64,000 nt of DNA from Blastopirellula marina (GCF_002967715.1 NZ_PUIA01000064.1:60858-124857), one strand, 5' to 3'. Shown: positions 52,856 through 61,513, counted from the first letter of the stretch. Made by a program: numbers and translations. The notes: a model not told the origin generated them from the sequence alone.

Positions 52856-53953
52856 TTACGGCATAATGCTTTGAGAAATCTGAAACAGTCGATTTTTGAG
52901 TTCATTGGCCGCCGAATCAAGTTCGCTGATCTGAATTCGAGCTGTCGGTTCTGACTCGTCTTCCGAAGTGCGTGACGGATTACTCGCGGATGATTGCTCG
53001 TCTTGAGAGGACAGCGAAGATTGCCCTTCGATCGGAATCAGCGTTTCGCCATTGTTCAGGAAGCCACAATTGCGGCCGGCTGCCTTAGCGGCGTATAACG
53101 CTTCGTCGGCTCCCTTAGTTAGCGTATCGAGCGCTTCGACATGGATAACCGGCATCAGCCCGCAACTGATCGTGATGTCGATCGACGTTTCGCCGTATTG
53201 CACCGGCAACGAACGCACCACGTTTAGGACCTTCTTCGCGACCGTCGAAACCGAAGCCCAATCCGATTCAGGAACCAGGATGGCCAACTCTTCGCCGCCG
53301 ATCCGAGCCAGGTAGTCGGTCTTTCGCATGACACTGTTCAGGCGAGCGGCAACTTCACGTAGTACCATGTCACCCGCATCGTGCCCGTAGGTATCGTTGA
53401 CACGTTTGAAATGGTCGATGTCAAGAATCATCAGGCTGAACGGTTGCTGCTTGCGCTGCCAGAGTGCCCAGCGGCGTTCTCGTTCTTCGTCGAAAGCACG
53501 GCGGTTGAGCAGTTGTGTGAGAGGATCGGTCCGGGCTTCCGACAGGGTGTCTTCCAGTTCTTGCGATTGCGTCTTCAACGTTGCCTCGGCCGATTCCAAT
53601 CGCTGCTTTAGCTTCTGATTGGCGGCGGTAATCTGGGCAATCAACTCGACTGCCTTGGCTGACGGGCCATCGTCGGCGACGGCCTGACCACCCTCAGGCT
53701 GGATCAACTTCTGTTCGAGATTCTCGAGCAATTCGATATGCTTACTCAGGTCGCCGGTGAAGTGGTTGGTGAACTGAATCATGCCAGCCAACTGATCGCG
53801 ATACGCGGCCGACTCATCTTCGGACTCGGCAGGTTGCGGTGGTTGAACGTACTTGGCCCACAGTCTTCCAAGCCAGAAACCAATGACGATCCCCACGAAG
53901 AGAGTCACCACGCCGAAAACGTCACCCAGAACAAACGTCAATAGCTCTGCCAT
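52856..53953 (-). CDS. GGDEF diguanylate cyclase with one membrane helix
   Basis: 365 aa, ATG at 53953 (a TTG five codons upstream is possible). One N-terminal membrane helix (about 4-30, LTFVLGDVFGVVTLFVGIVIGFWLG) is followed by a coiled coil at about 105-150 and a GGDEF domain (about 155-310). Catalytic GGEEL is at RIGGEELAIL; the inhibitory I-site RKTD lies five residues before it, so product inhibition should be intact. It makes cyclic di-GMP, a second messenger that usually turns motility down and adhesion up. The tail (about 320-365) is Ser-rich and acidic. It lies near the flagellar locus. Confidence 0.9.
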   Translation of the reverse strand: MAELLTFVLGDVFGVVTLFVGIVIGFWLGRLWAKYVQPPQPAESEDESAAYRDQLAGMIQFTNHFTGDLSKHIELLENLEQKLIQPEGGQAVADDGPSAKAVELIAQITAANQKLKQRLESAEATLKTQSQELEDTLSEARTDPLTQLLNRRAFDEERERRWALWQRKQQPFSLMILDIDHFKRVNDTYGHDAGDMVLREVAARLNSVMRKTDYLARIGGEELAILVPESDWASVSTVAKKVLNVVRSLPVQYGETSIDITISCGLMPVIHVEALDTLTKGADEALYAAKAAGRNCGFLNNGETLIPIEGQSSLSSQDEQSSASNPSRTSEDESEPTARIQISELDSAANELKNRLFQISQSIMP

Positions 53954-54315
53954 AGTTCGGTCAAACAATCAGATGCAGGGAAAACGTCGAGAACCACAAA
54001 AACAGGGGCACCTTGCGCGGTTCCAGTCGGTTACGACCAAAACCGCTGGGAAATCTTAGGTTACAGGTTGCCCGATGAGACGGGGCAACAGTGTTTCTGG
54101 GGGAATCGCAGTATTAAAAGTTCGGGTACAACGGTGTTTCAGGGAATTGTAAGCAAAGATTACAAAAATATCGGGTGCGAAATCGTTTTACGGCACCTAT
54201 TGGGCAGCAGACGCGTTGCCCGAAAGACGATTAAACCACATTGTGGTGTTAAATTCGTTATTACCGGTACTATTTGAGTCGTTCGGCACGATGCCGAGAA
54301 AGACACCGCCCAGGC
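53954..54315. other. Divergent intergenic region between the GGDEF and GlmU-like genes
   Basis: 362 bp. It holds a near-palindrome at 54231-54252 and a GGGCA-N10-TGCCC hairpin at 54202-54221. No gene is visible. Both neighbouring promoters should be here, but no clear -35/-10 pair stands out. Confidence 0.5.
54231..54252. promoter_or_regulatory. Near-palindromic operator candidate
   Basis: TTAAACCACATTGTGGTGTTAA is almost self-complementary; the core ACCACA-T-TGTGGT (54235-54247) is perfect. It lies 64 bp upstream of the GlmU-like gene, in its probable promoter region. Possible repressor site. Confidence 0.4.
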
Positions 54316-55566
54316 ATGAACTGCATCCTTTTTGAAGACCGTTCGGTTTCCAAACTGTATCCGATCGTCCTTGCGCGGCCGGCCTATGGGATTACGTGCG
54401 GTGGGTTTCGCCTGGCCGAACTGCTGGCCGAGAAGTTCGACGCCTGCCGCGGTGTCGTGCGGTACCATATCGACGCGCTTCAGGCTCAGTACTACCCACA
54501 ACTCCACGAGACACCCCTCGTCGATGGCCAACCGACCCTGCTATTGAGTGCCAGTGTCGTGCCGCGCGTTCAGGTCCTGGACAAGCTCATCCAGTGGGTG
54601 AAATCCAATCAGCCCGGTATCGTGCTGCACGAAGGGCGTGTCATCGCGGCGCTGCTTCCGCCAGGGCATCGAATTCCGAACACCAGCAGTACTTACGACG
54701 AGTTCCTCGCGTTTGTCGATGCCTTGGCATCCAAGCCCGAGCTTTCGCCACGCGACGAATCGTTCGAATTGTTCGAGTACGCTCACGACGTCGTGCGGTT
54801 TAACGAAGAAATCATTCACGAAAACTTAGAATACCGCCTGCGGACCGGTGCCTATCGCGAGGTCCAGGATGGGCTGTATGCCGCCGGAGAGATCAGCCTG
54901 GCCGAGAACGTTTCGGTGGATGCATCCCACGGCCCGATCGTGGTGGAAGAAGGCGTAAGTATCGGTCCCTTCTGCTTTTTGCGAGGTCCAGCCTACCTCG
55001 GCCGCAACGTGAAGGTGATCGAGCATTCGGCCATTAAAGATGCCGTTTCGCTCGGGCATACCACAAAAATTGGCGGAGAAGTAGAAGCAACCGTCATAGA
55101 ACCGTTTTCCAACAAGCAGCACCACGGTTTCCTTGGACACAGTTATTTGGGAAGCTGGATCAACCTGGGAGCCGGGACCTCGAACAGCGACCTGAAGAAT
55201 ACCTACGGAACCGTCAACATGGACTATCCGTTTGGTCGCGTCGCCACGAAAATGCAATTCGTGGGGTCGATTTTTGGGGACTACTCAAAGACGGCTATCA
55301 ATACGGGTATATTTACCGGTAAGACAATAGGCGTCTGCAGTATGTTATACGGCTTCGTCACGACCAACGTGCCCAGCTTCGTAAACTATGCACGCTTGTT
55401 CGGTCAGGTCACCGAGCTTCCGCCCGAGGTCATGATTTCGACCCAACAAAGAATGTTCCAGCGGCGTAATGTCACTCAGACGCCGTGCGACATTCAACTG
55501 ATACACGATATGTACCTGCTCACTCAGGAAGAACGTCAACTGACCGGTGAGCCCCTCGTTTTTTAG
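54316..55566 (+). CDS. GlmU-like sugar nucleotidyltransferase/acetyltransferase
   Basis: 416 aa, ATG at 54316. An N-terminal domain of about 200 residues begins MNCILFEDRSVSKLYPIVLA; it lacks the usual GxGTRM loop, as in the alternative bacterial GlmU-type family known from Bacteroidetes. The second half is a left-handed beta helix with hexapeptide repeats (PIVVEEGVSIGPFCFLRG, YLGRNVKVIEHSAIKDA, HSYLGSWINLGAGTSNSDLK). The likely role is UDP-GlcNAc supply for peptidoglycan and glycans, from glucosamine-1-phosphate or a related sugar, but the activity is inferred. It is 10 bp before metF. Confidence 0.75.
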   Translation: MNCILFEDRSVSKLYPIVLARPAYGITCGGFRLAELLAEKFDACRGVVRYHIDALQAQYYPQLHETPLVDGQPTLLLSASVVPRVQVLDKLIQWVKSNQPGIVLHEGRVIAALLPPGHRIPNTSSTYDEFLAFVDALASKPELSPRDESFELFEYAHDVVRFNEEIIHENLEYRLRTGAYREVQDGLYAAGEISLAENVSVDASHGPIVVEEGVSIGPFCFLRGPAYLGRNVKVIEHSAIKDAVSLGHTTKIGGEVEATVIEPFSNKQHHGFLGHSYLGSWINLGAGTSNSDLKNTYGTVNMDYPFGRVATKMQFVGSIFGDYSKTAINTGIFTGKTIGVCSMLYGFVTTNVPSFVNYARLFGQVTELPPEVMISTQQRMFQRRNVTQTPCDIQLIHDMYLLTQEERQLTGEPLVF

Positions 55567-55576
55567 AACTTGCCCC

Positions 55577-56473
55577 ATGCTTTCCGATTTTTACAAGCCC
55601 GGCGCACTGCCGATCTCGTTTGAGTTGTTTCCCCCCAAGACCGACAAGGGAGTGCGGTCGCTCATGCTGCAGGTCGAGCAGTTGGTGAAGCACAAGCCCG
55701 CGTTCATTACCTGTACCTACGGTGCCGGTGGTTCGACGCGCGGACGCACGCTCGAGATCGTCGAAAAGGTCAAAACCATGTTCCAGGTGCCCGTTGCCGC
55801 GCACCTGACGGTAGTGGGTTCCAGTGTGGCCGACCTGCGTAGCTTCCTGGCCGAAGCTGAACGACGCGGAGTCGATTACATCGTTGCCCTGCGGGGTGAC
55901 CCGCCGCAAGGGGAAACCACGTTCAAGCCGAACCCGAAGGGCCTGCGTTACGCCAACGAACTGGTCGAACTGATCAACGACGAATTCAGCGAACTGGGCG
56001 TGCTGGTCGCCGGCTATCCGGAAAAACACGTGGAAGCCCCCAGTGCCGAAGTCGATCTCGAAAACCTCAAACGCAAGGTCGACGCCGGTGCCCAGGTAAT
56101 CGTTTCGCAACTGTTTTTCCGCAACAGCGACTTTTACAGCTGGCGCGAGCGTTGCGAGAAGGCCGGCATCACCGTACCGATCGTGCCAGGCATCTTCCCG
56201 ATCAACAGCCTGGCCCAGATCTCGAAGATCGCCAAAATGTGCGGCGCTGGCATTCCGAAGCAACTGTTCGATAAGCTGAGCGAGAAGCCAGACGATGCCC
56301 AGTGGCACAAGCAGGTCGGCACCGCCTATGCCTCGCAGCAAGTGAACGACCTGCTGGACAACGGCGTCCCAGGCTTCCACTTCTACGTGCTGAATCAGGC
56401 CGAAGCAACCGGCAAGATTCTGACCGCACTCAAGGGGCATCAGGCCAAAAAGAAGTCCGGCTCGCCAGCTTAG
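55577..56473 (+). CDS. metF: Methylenetetrahydrofolate reductase
   Basis: 298 aa, ATG at 55577, 10 bp after the preceding stop. It reduces 5,10-methylene-THF to 5-methyl-THF with FAD for methionine synthesis. The TIM-barrel motifs are present: ISFELFPPKTD (about 14-24), FITCTYGAGGSTRGRT, AAHLTVVGSS, YIVALRGDPPQG (about 101-112) and IVPGIFPI (about 203-210). The Glu in FELFPPK and the Asp in LRGDPP are the expected catalytic and flavin-contact residues. Length is typical of bacterial MetF. It appears to share a transcript with the GlmU-like gene. Confidence 0.94.
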   Translation: MLSDFYKPGALPISFELFPPKTDKGVRSLMLQVEQLVKHKPAFITCTYGAGGSTRGRTLEIVEKVKTMFQVPVAAHLTVVGSSVADLRSFLAEAERRGVDYIVALRGDPPQGETTFKPNPKGLRYANELVELINDEFSELGVLVAGYPEKHVEAPSAEVDLENLKRKVDAGAQVIVSQLFFRNSDFYSWRERCEKAGITVPIVPGIFPINSLAQISKIAKMCGAGIPKQLFDKLSEKPDDAQWHKQVGTAYASQQVNDLLDNGVPGFHFYVLNQAEATGKILTALKGHQAKKKSGSPA

Positions 56474-56764
56474 TTGCCAACCATTGCAATATCGTTAATA
56501 CCCCTGCCGAACGTCCCTGCCGTTATGCGAAGCCGGGGATATCCCTTCCGCGGACGCAAAACCAGGGAACTTACGCCGAAGATAAGTGTCCTAGAAGGGG
56601 ACGAAGGTCGAGATCTCCCCCCGGAATAGCCTGACCGGTCATTGCCGCCAGGGCCGATTCCGGCTAGAATTCGACCTTTCCACAGCAGCGGCAATCCTTA
56701 ACATGCCGCCGGATGTCCAGCGGATCCAAGCGATCCGTTTCCCTGCCGAGGACATCCCGATCGT

Positions 56765-56848
<84 letters not shown>

Positions 56849-56870
56849 CCTTCTTAACTTCTTTGATAGT

Positions 56871-56917
56871 AACCACTTACGGCGATTTGACCTAGTCTCG
56901 CTAGAAGTGGTTTTTTT
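56871..56917 (+). terminator. Terminator after tRNA-Leu
   Basis: AACCACTT (56871-56878) pairs with AAGTGGTT (56905-56912) and is followed by TTTTT. It begins 22 bp after the tRNA end. It may be the original tRNA terminator or belong to the island. Confidence 0.75.
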
Positions 56918-56926
56918 ATGCGCCGG

Positions 56927-56981
56927 CCCCCAAAAGGTTCCCGAACGGGTCCCAAAGGGCTCCCGAAGGGCTCCCGATAGG
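56927..56981. repeat. Five-copy 11-bp tandem repeat between tRNA-Leu and integrase
   Basis: Units at 56927-56937 (CCCCCAAAAGG), 56938-56948 (TTCCCGAACGG), 56949-56959 (GTCCCAAAGGG), 56960-56970 (CTCCCGAAGGG) and 56971-56981 (CTCCCGATAGG). The period is close to one helical turn, so a protein could bind the same face repeatedly. The place, right after the presumed att site and before the integrase gene, fits integrase or accessory-factor arm sites. Confidence 0.6.
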
Positions 56982-57008
56982 GTAGGTGCTGAAACGCCAT
57001 TTTCGCGT

Positions 57009-57023
57009 TTTTGACGGTTAAGC
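57009..57023 (+). repeat. 15-bp repeat TTTTGACGGTTAAGC, copy 1
   Basis: TTTTGACGGTTAAGC with flanking TTTCGCGT just before it; the same 15 bp recurs at 62139-62153, also preceded by TTTCG. Both are in intergenic island DNA in direct orientation. This copy is 85 bp before the integrase start. Confidence 0.65.
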
Positions 57024-57107
57024 GCTCCTCCCGTAAGTTGCGGGCTCAGGCGAGTGGTCAGCCCCGATTCTGCACTCGATTTGAGTCAGAACTACGAGGA
57101 GATCACG

Positions 57108-58469
57108 ATGCCGCGACGTTATGAATTGACATGGGTGAAGCACGCCAGAAAGTGGCGAAAACGATACCTGGGAACCGATTGGTACTTCCCGTCTGACGGG
57201 GAGTGTGGAGGCAAGAAGGACACTGCTGGCTACCGGTTCGCGCTAGCTGAATGGAACCGGGTCAAGCTATGGTTGGATGGCCTAGAACCATGCCCCTATC
57301 TCAATGGTGAAACGGGACGTGGGCGCGTTCTTATTCCTGCCGAGCGAATGAACGATGACTTCGGCTACGCCCAGCCACCACTCGTGATGACGTCGGTTGC
57401 ATCAGTTCGCAAACCTTCAACGGTTGCGTCTGTGGACCCACCCAAGAGAGAACCAACTCCAATCGTTCAACCAGACGACAAGCCGCCCTGGGCTCTTGGC
57501 TATGGTTTTGCCTCAATGCTTGACCATGCCGAACCAGGGCAGGGGGCACCAACTGAAACTAAGATTTCAGCATTGATCGAGGAATATCTAAATCGGCGTT
57601 TGCGTGAGGTCCACGCAGACGAACTTTCCATGCAGATGTATGGTGAGGATAAGCGTTATCTGACGTACTTCCAGGACTTCCTCATCGGTCATTACCTTGA
57701 CTGCATCGATATTGATCTGGTCACAGCGTCGGTTCTGAGTCACTACCGCGCCCATGCCCAGGAAGAAGCGAAGTCGGGGCGAACACTCAAAAAGCGATTA
57801 GCGACGTTATCTAAGTGGATGCATTGGTTAGCCGATGAGAACTACCTAGAAGCATTGCCAAAAGACATGACCCGCTACGCCAAGGTTAAGTCCTTGGGGG
57901 GAGGTCCAAAGGAGTTCTTTACGGTCGATCAGGTGAAGCGACTCTATGCGGCGGCCAATGAGCGGATGAAACTCTGGATACTGCTCGGACTAAATGCCGG
58001 GCTCACTCAGCGAGAAATTGCGACGTTGGAAGCGAGCATGATTAACTGGGAAACCGGAGTCCTAGAACGACCACGGAACAAGACCGGTGAATTGACACGG
58101 GCGAAGTTATGGCCGGTAACTTTGAGCAAGTTGAAGCAGCAACGAAGCCCGAATGGCTCGCCATTGCTGGTAACTGCCAGCGGTCAGCCCCTAGTCGTTG
58201 ATCGAGAGGTCGACGGTAAGGTGAGTCGTACCGATACCATCGGTAACAGATTCAATAAGTTTCGAGTCAACGTTGGGGTGTCTCCACCATTCAAGGCATT
58301 CCGCAAGACTGGGGCCGACTTCATCGAAGAACGTCAGCCGGAGCTTACTTCCTTCTACCTCTCACATGCGACGCAGGGTACTAAGACTTACTATGTGCGT
58401 CAGCACTTTGATCGGTTGTTTGAGGTGACCGATGGGATGAGGGAGCACTTCGGCTTCCCTGATGCTTGA
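57108..58469 (+). CDS. Tyrosine recombinase (integrase) of a tRNA-Leu island
   Basis: 453 aa, ATG at 57108 with GAGGAG. The N-terminal about 155 residues are of unknown type (basic start, then a Pro-rich part). The core-binding domain is at about 155-265 (SALIEEYLNRRLREVHADEL, FLIGHYLDCID). The catalytic domain follows: GLTQREIATL (Arg), RPRNKTGELTRAK (Lys), PPFKAFRKTGADFI (the usual HxxR reads KxxR), LSHATQGTKTYYV (His and Tyr). It probably inserts the island at the tRNA-Leu 3' end. It lies 259 bp downstream of the tRNA, after the 11-bp array. The Lys in place of the first His is worth noting. Confidence 0.88.
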   Translation: MPRRYELTWVKHARKWRKRYLGTDWYFPSDGECGGKKDTAGYRFALAEWNRVKLWLDGLEPCPYLNGETGRGRVLIPAERMNDDFGYAQPPLVMTSVASVRKPSTVASVDPPKREPTPIVQPDDKPPWALGYGFASMLDHAEPGQGAPTETKISALIEEYLNRRLREVHADELSMQMYGEDKRYLTYFQDFLIGHYLDCIDIDLVTASVLSHYRAHAQEEAKSGRTLKKRLATLSKWMHWLADENYLEALPKDMTRYAKVKSLGGGPKEFFTVDQVKRLYAAANERMKLWILLGLNAGLTQREIATLEASMINWETGVLERPRNKTGELTRAKLWPVTLSKLKQQRSPNGSPLLVTASGQPLVVDREVDGKVSRTDTIGNRFNKFRVNVGVSPPFKAFRKTGADFIEERQPELTSFYLSHATQGTKTYYVRQHFDRLFEVTDGMREHFGFPDA

Positions 58470-58478
58470 GGGTAGCCA

Positions 58479-58492
58479 TGCAAGCGCTTGCA
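58479..58492. repeat. Island palindrome TGCAAGCGCTTGCA, copy 1
   Basis: Perfect 14-bp palindrome, 10 bp after the integrase stop, in a 239-bp gap before the next gene. The central AAGCGCTT fits the general shape of LacI-family operators, but no LacI-type gene is visible in the island. Confidence 0.85.
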
Positions 58493-58708
58493 GGAATAGA
58501 GCCATCTCTAATTCGGTGATGGCTTCCTGTTGGTGGCCGCAGCGTGTTGCGTCTTAAAATAATATTTGGTAAAATCTGAAGAGTTGCACAGAACTTGTTG
58601 TCAAGTGAGTGCGCTATCTAACTGACCACGACATCTAGAATCGAGTTGGTCAATCCAGTTCCACGTTGGAACTGGCATCCTTCACTTTATTTTCATTGGG
58701 AGATTGGT

Positions 58709-59020
58709 GTGCACATTTCAGAACTATCAGTACTTGATCGGCTGGCGCGAGAACGTCGGCCTTTCGAATTGCCAAAGGGTAACGACATCTTCGACTTCAA
58801 CCCCAGTTTCAGCGAATTCACCCGCGAAGTCGTCAGGAAGAATCGGGAAATCTCAGATGCTGATGACCGGCCACCATCTAACACGGTTGCGTTGCTATCT
58901 GCAGAGATTGAACTCGCTCACTGGACACAAGTCGCCAAAGCTTACGCTGCTGAAGATGAAGGCAACGAGGCCAATGATGTTCTTAATTCCGTTATGTCTC
59001 AATTGAAATTGAAGGGGTGA
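58709..59020 (+). CDS. Small island protein, unknown function
   Basis: 103 aa. The GTG at 58709 is preceded by GGGAGATTG, a good ribosome site; a longer frame from 58646 has none. It is acidic and mostly helical with no recognised motif (HISELSVLDRLARERRPFELP, FDFNPSFSEFTREVVRKNRE). It is followed by the next island gene after 4 bp, so the two are probably co-translated. No function can be given. It could be a recombination-directionality factor or regulator by position, but nothing in the sequence shows it. Confidence 0.6.
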   Translation: MHISELSVLDRLARERRPFELPKGNDIFDFNPSFSEFTREVVRKNREISDADDRPPSNTVALLSAEIELAHWTQVAKAYAAEDEGNEANDVLNSVMSQLKLKG

Positions 59021-59024
59021 TCCG

Positions 59025-59714
59025 ATGTCTGTGTTGAAACACGACTACGAAGAGAACGCACTTAGGCTGCTAAAGAAGCGAGCAAAGACTACGGAAAAAC
59101 CCTTCATTATGGGACGATTCGTAACCATCTATGTTCTGGCTTCCGATAGGGGCAACGGCAAACCGCGCCGGTGGCACAAGCAGGTTCGCTATGCGATCAG
59201 CATCGAACATGCAAAGGCGAAGATTCTCGCTGATGATCCGGCCTGTGAAATCGGTGCCGTGTCTTGCTGTACTTTTGAAGTGGCAAGAACGAAGTTGACG
59301 CAACGTTCAGGAGACTTGATGGCGATAATCCCACCTTCTGACCGTGAAGAACTACGTAACGACTTGCTTGCTTGGGAAGCGACGCGGGAGCCCATTGTCT
59401 TGGCTCCTCCTCAACATCCATTGACCTTCGAGGCAACGACGGGAACACGAACCGTTGAGAACGGTTTGCCTGAGCCAAAAACTTCCCCTGTGATGACTTT
59501 CGAGCAACTTGTGGAGGAACTTAACGACGAGTTTGAGATTTCCAAGACTCAGCTTATCGGCGTTCTTCGTCGAAACGAGTTACCTGTCGCCGACAAGAAG
59601 GATGAGTATGGTCAACGGCGGTTCTCCGAACTGGACGTTTGGGCGATCCGACGATTCCTGCGCTACAAGATGCCACGGTTCATTCGATCGGATGCATCGG
59701 AGCCGGTTACCTAA
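59025..59714 (+). CDS. Island protein with possible C-terminal DNA-binding helix
   Basis: 229 aa, ATG at 59025 with AAGGGG upstream. The N-terminal half is alpha/beta and basic (MGRFVTIYVLASDRGNGKPRRW) with the pattern of a small RNA- or DNA-binding domain. The C-terminal 75 residues (MTFEQLVEELNDEFEISKTQLIGVLRRNEL, GQRRFSELDVWAIRRFL) look like a MerR/excisionase-type winged helix. Not recognised as a known family. It is paired with the 103-aa gene upstream. Possible excisionase or regulator. Confidence 0.6.
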   Translation: MSVLKHDYEENALRLLKKRAKTTEKPFIMGRFVTIYVLASDRGNGKPRRWHKQVRYAISIEHAKAKILADDPACEIGAVSCCTFEVARTKLTQRSGDLMAIIPPSDREELRNDLLAWEATREPIVLAPPQHPLTFEATTGTRTVENGLPEPKTSPVMTFEQLVEELNDEFEISKTQLIGVLRRNELPVADKKDEYGQRRFSELDVWAIRRFLRYKMPRFIRSDASEPVT

Positions 59715-59784
59715 TGAAAAAAGGCGAGCGGGAGATTACGGCCCCACTCGCCTTAATAGAAGACCTAGTCTCCTGAGATCACTA

Positions 59785-61320
59785 ATGGCTATTGTATCAC
59801 TCGACTTCTTAGCTAGCAATAATCAATTAAAACCGGAATGGTGTGTACAGGTCGGACTTTTCGATGAGTGCGCCACCAGTGCCCGCGTGTCGACTTCGCC
59901 CCAGGCGAGGAACGGGAATCTTGACGATCAATCAAACGGCCTGAAACACTTGGTCGAAAACGCAGGTCTGAGAGTCAGAGAATCATTTCAGGAAGTAGGA
60001 CCAGCATCGGGTAACCTGAATCGTCCAGGCCTACTAAAGGCCCTTGAGTTCTGCCGAGTCCACAACTGCCCACTCATTGTAGAGACCATTGACAGACTGC
60101 TACGACCGGTTGGATATCAACCACGTCAGTCTGGAATTCAGCAATTATCGAAATCCGAGTTGAATGCTCTCACTAAATTATGTCGTGGTGTTTTGGTTGT
60201 CGTCGTCGAATCACAAGACGAAAAGTCCCGTGGCAAGCAAACACGTCGCGGCATGGCGGCTAAGCGTAAAACAGGCGGTCGACCTAAGACGGCTGATCAC
60301 TCACGCATCTTTGAGCTTTGCGAGCAAGGTCAGACGCTAAGGGCTATAGCCAAACGCGTCGGAAGGTCAGCGCCTTATATTCAGCGTGTGCTAAATGACG
60401 CTGGCTATGACACCTCAAGTGAGGCTCGAACAAAGCGATGGTTGGCCGCCAATTCTTCCGCGCTGTTACCTAAAGGGTCTAAACCGTTAGAAGAGATAAC
60501 TACCCAGCTAGAAGAAGTGAATGAAGTATCGAGTACAAATCAAGAGTTAGCGGTACCGGTACAAGAAGTGTTTGTAGGTATAAAATTATCGGAGGACAAC
60601 GAACGTGAAGGTGATGATGTCCGTTGTCCTTCGCCGCGCGGATGGCTCGGAACCGATCTTGAGCGTGTTCATGCTCTGCTAAGTCTCTACTGCCAGGTGT
60701 CGTTATTGTTTCGGGGGCCGCGCTTGGGGGACGATTTTCATGCTTGTTGTGGGGCGGCCGCGCGCCCGGTTCGGTTCTCGCGATCAATGCAAGCGCTTGC
60801 ACGTGTAACCACACATCTACGACTTTCTCGTGATGGTCCTAATGATGATCAAGAAGTGAAAAAGTGCTTAAATACTCTTAAGCTATTTACGCTTAAGCGA
60901 ATGTATGGGAGAATAGGTGGAATGTCCCATATTTCAGTGAAAATACCAACCGATGACGGACGAAGCAGAACCACTAGCATTGACCATAAACGACGACATC
61001 GGTGCCGATGCACAGCGAGCCTGGATTGCGGTGCGCTTGCATGGCATGCATCAGACCGTCGTTGCCGCAAAGCTGGATGTCGACCGGAAAACGGTTCATC
61101 GCTGGATACTGCGAATCGACCAGGATGTTGCCAGTCACTATCGGATGAACTCTGGGCTCGCGCTGTTGGCAGTAGAGCTAGAGCGATTGAAGTACCAGGA
61201 GGAACGCATCGAGCGGGACGTTCATCGGCTAAGACAGAACTTCAAAGTTGTGGATGGTTTGCCGAAGCGATCCGAGCGGACGGAGTTGGCGATATGTCGT
61301 CAGGAGAAGTTGCTGCTTGA
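59785..61320 (+). CDS. Serine recombinase-like protein with Hin-type HTH; C-terminal half doubtful
   Basis: 511 aa as an open frame from ATG 59785. Residues 30-110 are the resolvase catalytic part: CATSARVSTSPQ with nucleophile Ser36, NGNLDDQSNGLKHLVENAG, SFQEVGPASG and CPLIVETIDRLLR. A Hin-type helix-turn-helix is at about 172-205 (SRIFELCEQGQTLRAIAKRV, GRSAPYIQRVLNDAG). After about residue 280 the sequence turns Cys/Arg-rich and overlaps the next gene by 368 nt, so the end is probably read-through and the true gene may have lost its stop by a frameshift. A hairpin GGACAACG/CGTTGTCC (60594-60629) lies where coding likeness fades. The product would be a site-specific recombinase or regulator. 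Confidence 0.65.
   Translation: MAIVSLDFLASNNQLKPEWCVQVGLFDECATSARVSTSPQARNGNLDDQSNGLKHLVENAGLRVRESFQEVGPASGNLNRPGLLKALEFCRVHNCPLIVETIDRLLRPVGYQPRQSGIQQLSKSELNALTKLCRGVLVVVVESQDEKSRGKQTRRGMAAKRKTGGRPKTADHSRIFELCEQGQTLRAIAKRVGRSAPYIQRVLNDAGYDTSSEARTKRWLAANSSALLPKGSKPLEEITTQLEEVNEVSSTNQELAVPVQEVFVGIKLSEDNEREGDDVRCPSPRGWLGTDLERVHALLSLYCQVSLLFRGPRLGDDFHACCGAAARPVRFSRSMQALARVTTHLRLSRDGPNDDQEVKKCLNTLKLFTLKRMYGRIGGMSHISVKIPTDDGRSRTTSIDHKRRHRCRCTASLDCGALAWHASDRRCRKAGCRPENGSSLDTANRPGCCQSLSDELWARAVGSRARAIEVPGGTHRAGRSSAKTELQSCGWFAEAIRADGVGDMSSGEVAA
60594..60629. other. Hairpin within the doubtful part of the recombinase frame
   Basis: GGACAACG (60594-60601) pairs perfectly with CGTTGTCC (60622-60629) across 20 bases. 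It marks the point where protein-like sequence of the upstream frame ends, and could be a transcript end element of the original gene. Confidence 0.4.
60788..60801. repeat. Island palindrome TGCAAGCGCTTGCA, copy 2
   Basis: Perfect 14-bp palindrome inside the doubtful 3' half of the serine-recombinase frame and 152 bp upstream of the HTH gene at 60953. Its presence here supports the view that this stretch is regulatory rather than coding. Confidence 0.85.
60877..60897. promoter_or_regulatory. CTTAAGC inverted repeat upstream of the HTH gene
   Basis: CTTAAGC (60877-60883) and GCTTAAG (60891-60897) form a perfect inverted repeat with a 7-base spacer, with a further GCTTAA at 60866 nearby. A second inverted repeat ATGGGA/TCCCAT is at 60905-60930. 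Both lie within 90 bp of the ATG at 60953 and could be operators for the HTH product. Confidence 0.45.
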
Positions 61321-61513
61321 AATCCGCAAGAGCCGCTTCGATATGCTCTGCAAGACTGGCCTAATCGCCACAGGCATCGAGAACCGCTTCCAACTTCGCG
61401 ATTCCCTTGAAGTACCTGCAGGCCAGCCAAAGCGGGAAGAGAGCAACATGACCAGGGAGGAGATTATCGAGCAAATCATTCAAACCATGAAGAAGACAAA
61501 GTGCATTCAATGA
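60953..61513 (+). CDS. HTH-containing island protein, putative regulator or terminase-like small subunit
   Basis: 186 aa, ATG at 60953. A helix-turn-helix is visible at about 22-56 (AQRAWIAVRLHGMHQTVVAAKLD, DRKTVHRWILRIDQD), followed by a long helical segment (RMNSGLALLAVELERLKYQEERIERDVHRL). HTH plus coiled coil is seen in phage small terminases and in replication or transposition accessory proteins; no firm family. The last four bases overlap the next gene (ATGA), so the two are coupled. The overlap with the upstream frame is discussed there. Confidence 0.62.
   Translation: MTDEAEPLALTINDDIGADAQRAWIAVRLHGMHQTVVAAKLDVDRKTVHRWILRIDQDVASHYRMNSGLALLAVELERLKYQEERIERDVHRLRQNFKVVDGLPKRSERTELAICRQEKLLLEIRKSRFDMLCKTGLIATGIENRFQLRDSLEVPAGQPKREESNMTREEIIEQIIQTMKKTKCIQ

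Noticed and set aside
56927..56981. CRISPR array
   Set aside because: Units are contiguous 11-bp tandem repeats with no spacers, and no cas genes are present in the window.
60500..60814. Minus-strand frame opposite the serine recombinase tail
   Set aside because: Low-complexity His/Pro-rich product without motif; considered an antisense artefact.
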